Below are positions 22,733-25,830 of a stretch of 25,830 bases of DNA, in pieces; position 1 is the first letter of the stretch; every line of letters begins with the position of its first letter. Location: the NCBI GenBank assembly GCA_044225565.1, contig JBGAIL010000053.1, positions 1-25,830 of the forward strand. Reading direction: 5' to 3'. This stretch comes from CAVXAE01 sp044225565 (GTDB lineage: Bacteria; Pseudomonadota; Gammaproteobacteria; Steroidobacterales; Steroidobacteraceae). Under the pieces are notes generated by a model that worked only from the letters and a program-made list of their open reading frames with translations, was not told where the DNA came from and did not search any database. A program made the position numbers and the translations under genes.

Positions 22733-24642
22733 GCGGCACTCCTCAAGGCACCCGGGACGCGAATGCCTTCGTCGCCACCGCGATGGAGGCGCTGAACCGC
22801 GGCGACCTCGATCTGGCTGAGGTTCACTGTCGGCAGGCGCTCGCGATGGAGCCGCAACACATCGGCGCGCTCGCGGTGCTTGGGGGGGTTCTACATGGCC
22901 TGGCGCGCTTCCGGGAAGCCGAATCGTTGTTCGCGGACCTCACCGAGCGCGCACCCGGCACAGCGTCGTTCTGGATGAACCTCGGCACCGTGCGCCGTGC
23001 GACGGGAAAGCTGGATGCCGCTCTGGCCGCCTATGCCCGCGCCGCGGAGCTCGGCGAAAAGTCCGCGGATTTCCTGTTCAACCTCGGCCTCACGCACCTG
23101 GAACGCTTCGACCCGGAAGCTGCGCGTAGCGTGCTCGCACAGGCGATGAATCTGGCGCCGGCGGATGCGGAGATCCGGCTGGAGTATGCGCGGGCGTGCG
23201 AAGCGCTGGGGTTGGGCGATGAGGCTGTCACCGCGCTTCTGGGCTCGCAGACCGATGACACGATCGCACCCAACCTGCGAGCGCGAATCGCATTGCAGCT
23301 GCTGCGCCTCGGCGAGGCCAGCACCGCGCTGCGCATGGCTGAGCGGTTGGTGGCGAAATGGGCGCCAGCGACGACGGGCGGTGCGCTCCAGCGTCAGGCA
23401 ACGAATGCTGCGACTTCAGGCAGTGCGCTCGAGCCACAGGCGGCGCTGACACTCGCACAGCTATATGAGCGGCTGAATCGCGTAGAGGATGCCCGCTCGC
23501 TGCTCGGGCGGATCAAATCCGACCCACGCACGCTGGCCCAGGGCGTGGTGCTGCCTTCGACCGAGGCACGGCTGCTGCAGCGTGAAGGCCAGCACGATGA
23601 AGCGGTGGCCATTCTGCGCAAGGAGCTGGGATGGCGGCGGGACACGCAGCTGCGCCAGACGAATCTTTTCCGGATAGCGGCATCGCTCGATGCGCTCGGC
23701 CGGCACGATGAGGCGTTCGAAGCGCTGCAGCAAGCCCACCACGCCCAGCTTTCCAATGCGCACGTCGATTCGCACCTCGTGACGCTGCAGGCGACGAGAC
23801 CTCTGCTGTTCGCACGGCGCAGCGCGGATGCGGACGATGTGAGCCGGTGGAGAGACGACGCTCCGCCGTCGAGCGCGGAGAGCCCGGTCTTCGTCGTGGG
23901 CTTTCCGCGGTCGGGCAAGATTCTGGTCGAGATGATGCTCGATGCGCATCCGGGCCTGGTGGCATCCGAGGGTCGCCCGCTCTTGCAACACGCCTTGAAG
24001 GCCTGGGCCGCGCTCGGAGACGTCTATCCGCAATCGCTCGCAACGCTGGAGGCGGGGCCGCTCGCCGCGGCACGCGACAAATACCGGCAGGCGGCAAGGC
24101 ACGGTCTGCGCATCGGTGCCGGGCAGCGGATCGTCGATACGGATCCGATGAACTTGCTGCAGCTGCCGGCGATCCGCAGGCTCTTTCCGAATTCGCCGAT
24201 CGTGTTCGTCGCGCGCCATCCCTGCGATGCGCTGCTCAGCGCGTACTTCCAGGAGTTCGCGACGACCGAGCTCATCACCATGGCCGCGAGCCTGCAGGCG
24301 CTCGCGTTCAGCTACAACGTCGCGATGTCTCACTGGTCGGGGCAGTGCGAGATACTGGCGCCGCGAGTGCACGAAATCTCGTACGAGCGGCTGGTGGCCG
24401 ATTTTTCCAACGAAGCCAGCGCGTTGTGCGCGGCACTAGAGCTGCCCTGGAACGATGCGATGGCTCGACCCGACGAGCACGCGCGAGGCCGCGGCTATGT
24501 GCCTGGTGCGAGCTATGCAGAGGCCATCCGGCCCGTGGCCGTGTCTGCAGTGGGCAAATGGCGCTCGTATTCGCAGCACTTCGTGCTGGTTCTGCCACAG
24601 CTGAAGGCGCATGCAGCGCGCTTGCATTACTCGCTCGAATGA
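22729..24642 (+). CDS. TPR-containing sulfotransferase-like protein with altered PAPS motifs
   Basis: A 637-residue paralogue of the protein at 18709-20550, sharing the same plan: TPR-like repeats to about 350, then a PF13469-type domain (386-637). The open frame extends upstream to 22549, but the ATG at 22729 overlaps the previous stop (ATGA) and aligns with its paralogue. Two key positions differ. The PAPS loop reads GFPRSGKILVE (391-401), with K397-I398 where the paralogue has Thr-Thr, and the DKNP motif reads DTDP (470-473). The 3'-phosphate motif ARHPCDALLS (495-504) is retained. It may be a poor enzyme, one with changed specificity, or a regulatory or scaffold partner. It is the last gene of the plus-strand unit and ends 13 bp from a convergent gene. 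Confidence 0.82.
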   Translation: MSGTPQGTRDANAFVATAMEALNRGDLDLAEVHCRQALAMEPQHIGALAVLGGVLHGLARFREAESLFADLTERAPGTASFWMNLGTVRRATGKLDAALAAYARAAELGEKSADFLFNLGLTHLERFDPEAARSVLAQAMNLAPADAEIRLEYARACEALGLGDEAVTALLGSQTDDTIAPNLRARIALQLLRLGEASTALRMAERLVAKWAPATTGGALQRQATNAATSGSALEPQAALTLAQLYERLNRVEDARSLLGRIKSDPRTLAQGVVLPSTEARLLQREGQHDEAVAILRKELGWRRDTQLRQTNLFRIAASLDALGRHDEAFEALQQAHHAQLSNAHVDSHLVTLQATRPLLFARRSADADDVSRWRDDAPPSSAESPVFVVGFPRSGKILVEMMLDAHPGLVASEGRPLLQHALKAWAALGDVYPQSLATLEAGPLAAARDKYRQAARHGLRIGAGQRIVDTDPMNLLQLPAIRRLFPNSPIVFVARHPCDALLSAYFQEFATTELITMAASLQALAFSYNVAMSHWSGQCEILAPRVHEISYERLVADFSNEASALCAALELPWNDAMARPDEHARGRGYVPGASYAEAIRPVAVSAVGKWRSYSQHFVLVLPQLKAHAARLHYSLE

Positions 24643-24655
24643 GCGCCGACGGCCC

Positions 24656-25363
24656 TCACTCGTCGAACCGGTATCCATATCGCTCGATGATTGCGGCGTC
24701 GGCCTGGGCCACCCGGTCGCGCAGTGTATCGCTGTAATAACCTGAGTATCCGTCGTGGGCAGATTCGTTCTGGGCCGGGGCGTCCTGAAGGTACGCCCGC
24801 ATGCCCGCATCCACCCGCTCTCCGGCAGCTGCAAGCATCGAGGCGAGCTCCTCGCGCAGCCGTTCCATCTGCCCGATGAGCGTGACCCCGGCGCCGCTGC
24901 TGCCGCTGCCTCCGTAAATATGCCGGTACAGAAAGCTGTAAAACCCGAGCCCCGACCCGCGAATGGTGGCGAGTTCGTATCCCGGTAGATTGATGCCCCG
25001 ATTGCGGTAACCGTTGGGCAGCGCCGCCACCGCAGCATCGAGCAGCCTGCCGCTCATGCCCAGATCCAGCAGGTTTGCGATCGTGCCCTCGAAATCCAGC
25101 GAGCTGCCTTCGCTCACCACGCTGAACAGCGGATTCGGCTGCGGCCTTCGCGACTGGAACGCGTACCAGGAAACGTAGTAGCTCCAGGGATTGCGCACCA
25201 GGCCCAGTACCGGCAGGTGCGCGTGGGACGGCGGCAGCATGTGACGCGGCAGGTGATACCCCACGAGATGCGCATCAGGCAGGAATCGCAGCAGGAATTC
25301 GTTGACGAAGGTTCCGCCGGACTTGTGCAGATGCAGGAAGACGAAGCGTCCCGTGGTGATCAT
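24656..25363 (-). CDS. Small sulfotransferase family protein
   Basis: A 235-residue protein without TPR repeats. The PAPS 5'-phosphosulfate loop is HLHKSGGTFVNEFL (11-24; K14, S15, T18), right at the N-terminus as usual for short bacterial sulfotransferases. The 3'-phosphate site is VLGLVRNPWSYYVSWY (52-67; R57, S65). The C-terminal half has no recognised motif apart from a Gly/Ser-rich stretch near 150-158. It resembles the carbohydrate/protein sulfotransferase clan rather than the PF13469 type of its neighbours. It has no signal peptide. Its start overlaps the stop of the upstream oxygenase gene (ATGA), so the two are coupled. It converges on the larger sulfotransferase/hydroxylase operon with a 13-bp gap and no evident terminator. 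Confidence 0.82.
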   Translation of the reverse strand: MITTGRFVFLHLHKSGGTFVNEFLLRFLPDAHLVGYHLPRHMLPPSHAHLPVLGLVRNPWSYYVSWYAFQSRRPQPNPLFSVVSEGSSLDFEGTIANLLDLGMSGRLLDAAVAALPNGYRNRGINLPGYELATIRGSGLGFYSFLYRHIYGGSGSSGAGVTLIGQMERLREELASMLAAAGERVDAGMRAYLQDAPAQNESAHDGYSGYYSDTLRDRVAQADAAIIERYGYRFDE

Positions 25364-25830
25364 CAGCCGGGGGCCGCCCGAGCGTGTGGGGGCTGCGCGG
25401 CGAGGTGCGCAATGACGTGAGGCTCATTGCGGCCCAGGTCGCGTTCTGCGCGGCCCAGAAGATCCAGGAGCGCCGGCGACGGCAGGAAGTCACAAATGAG
25501 GTGGGTGCGGAAGACCACTTCGCTCTCGTTCCACACCGCGTGCACCGCGGTGTTGTTCAGCGCCCAGGCTTCGCCGGGCTTCATCACATAGCTCAGGCCA
25601 TCGCAGTACATCCACATGCGCTCGTGTGTCGCAATCGGTACGTGCACACGAATGCTCTTCCAGAAATAGAGCTCGCGGTCCACGTGCGGCGGAATCGCCG
25701 CACCGGGCGGCAGCTTCGCCAGCAGGCAGCGCAGCGGCAGCGCAGGGATCAGCTCTTCGACGATGTGCCGCGCGTAGGGCAGCGAATCGAAAATGGGACG
25801 GTCCTCGATGGCGTGGTCGCCTTGCGCGGG
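25363..25830 (-). CDS. Asp/Asn beta-hydroxylase-like oxygenase, N-terminus cut by the window edge
   Basis: The frame is open from the right edge to the TGA at 25363, giving 155 visible residues; the true start is outside the window. An internal GTG at 25683 falls within the catalytic motif and cannot be the start. Visible motifs are LLAKLPPGAAIPPHVD (iron-binding H-V-D at 25678-25686), FWKSIRVHVPIATHE, YVMKPGEAWALNNTAVHAVWNES and RTHLICDFLPS. This is the same H-x-D...H pattern as the oxygenase at 21752, including the R-V-H-V/I-P-V/I stretch. The predicted role is 2-oxoglutarate-dependent hydroxylation, probably of an Asp/Asn-type site. It is coupled by ATGA overlap to the small sulfotransferase, repeating the hydroxylase-plus-sulfotransferase pairing of the facing operon. 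Confidence 0.78.
   Translation of the reverse strand, partial: PAQGDHAIEDRPIFDSLPYARHIVEELIPALPLRCLLAKLPPGAAIPPHVDRELYFWKSIRVHVPIATHERMWMYCDGLSYVMKPGEAWALNNTAVHAVWNESEVVFRTHLICDFLPSPALLDLLGRAERDLGRNEPHVIAHLAAQPPHARAAPG

Overview
The window is about 25.8 kb of GC-rich, densely packed chromosome from a Gram-negative bacterium. The outer-membrane proteins (TonB-dependent receptor, NodT-type efflux channel), two Sec lipoproteins and a BaeSR-type two-component pair place it in the Proteobacteria. The receptor's N-terminus and its association with TPR-sulfotransferases suggest Gammaproteobacteria near Steroidobacter or Xanthomonadales. That placement is inference, not proven by any marker gene here. 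No tRNA, rRNA, IS element, integrase or CRISPR array was seen.

Region 1 (1-14351) is a glycogen/alpha-glucan locus interrupted by an efflux block. It opens with the last 28 codons of a glycogen synthase (glgA). The opposite strand carries a tight operon reading glgP (GT35 phosphorylase), glgC (ADP-glucose pyrophosphorylase), a GH57 alpha-glucan enzyme, malQ (amylomaltase) and a small LEA14-like lipoprotein. Between glgA and that operon (136-6931) sit a BaeS/BaeR-like sensor pair and, divergently, a complete tripartite exporter: a MacA-like adaptor, a MacB-like ABC permease and an outer-membrane factor. The sensor pair most likely controls the exporter.

Region 2 (14352-15773) has a secreted protein with a C-terminal DUF192 domain. 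It is followed by an AT-rich leader region carrying a perfect 20-bp palindrome and two hairpins ahead of the receptor gene.

Region 3 (15774-25830) is the most unusual part. A 955-residue TonB-dependent receptor ends at a strong intrinsic terminator. Only 16 bp further starts a translationally coupled four-gene unit: TPR-sulfotransferase, TPR-fused Asp/Asn beta-hydroxylase (very like eukaryotic AspH), a second beta-hydroxylase-like oxygenase, and a second TPR-sulfotransferase whose PAPS-binding residues are altered. Facing it, with a 13-bp gap, is another pair in ATGA overlap: a third beta-hydroxylase-like oxygenase (cut by the window edge) and a small sulfotransferase.

The locus therefore holds three hydroxylase-like and three sulfotransferase-like proteins next to one receptor. 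A working hypothesis is a cytoplasmic hydroxylation-plus-sulfation system acting on a peptide, a protein (possibly the receptor) or a small molecule that the receptor handles. The substrate cannot be read from this sequence.
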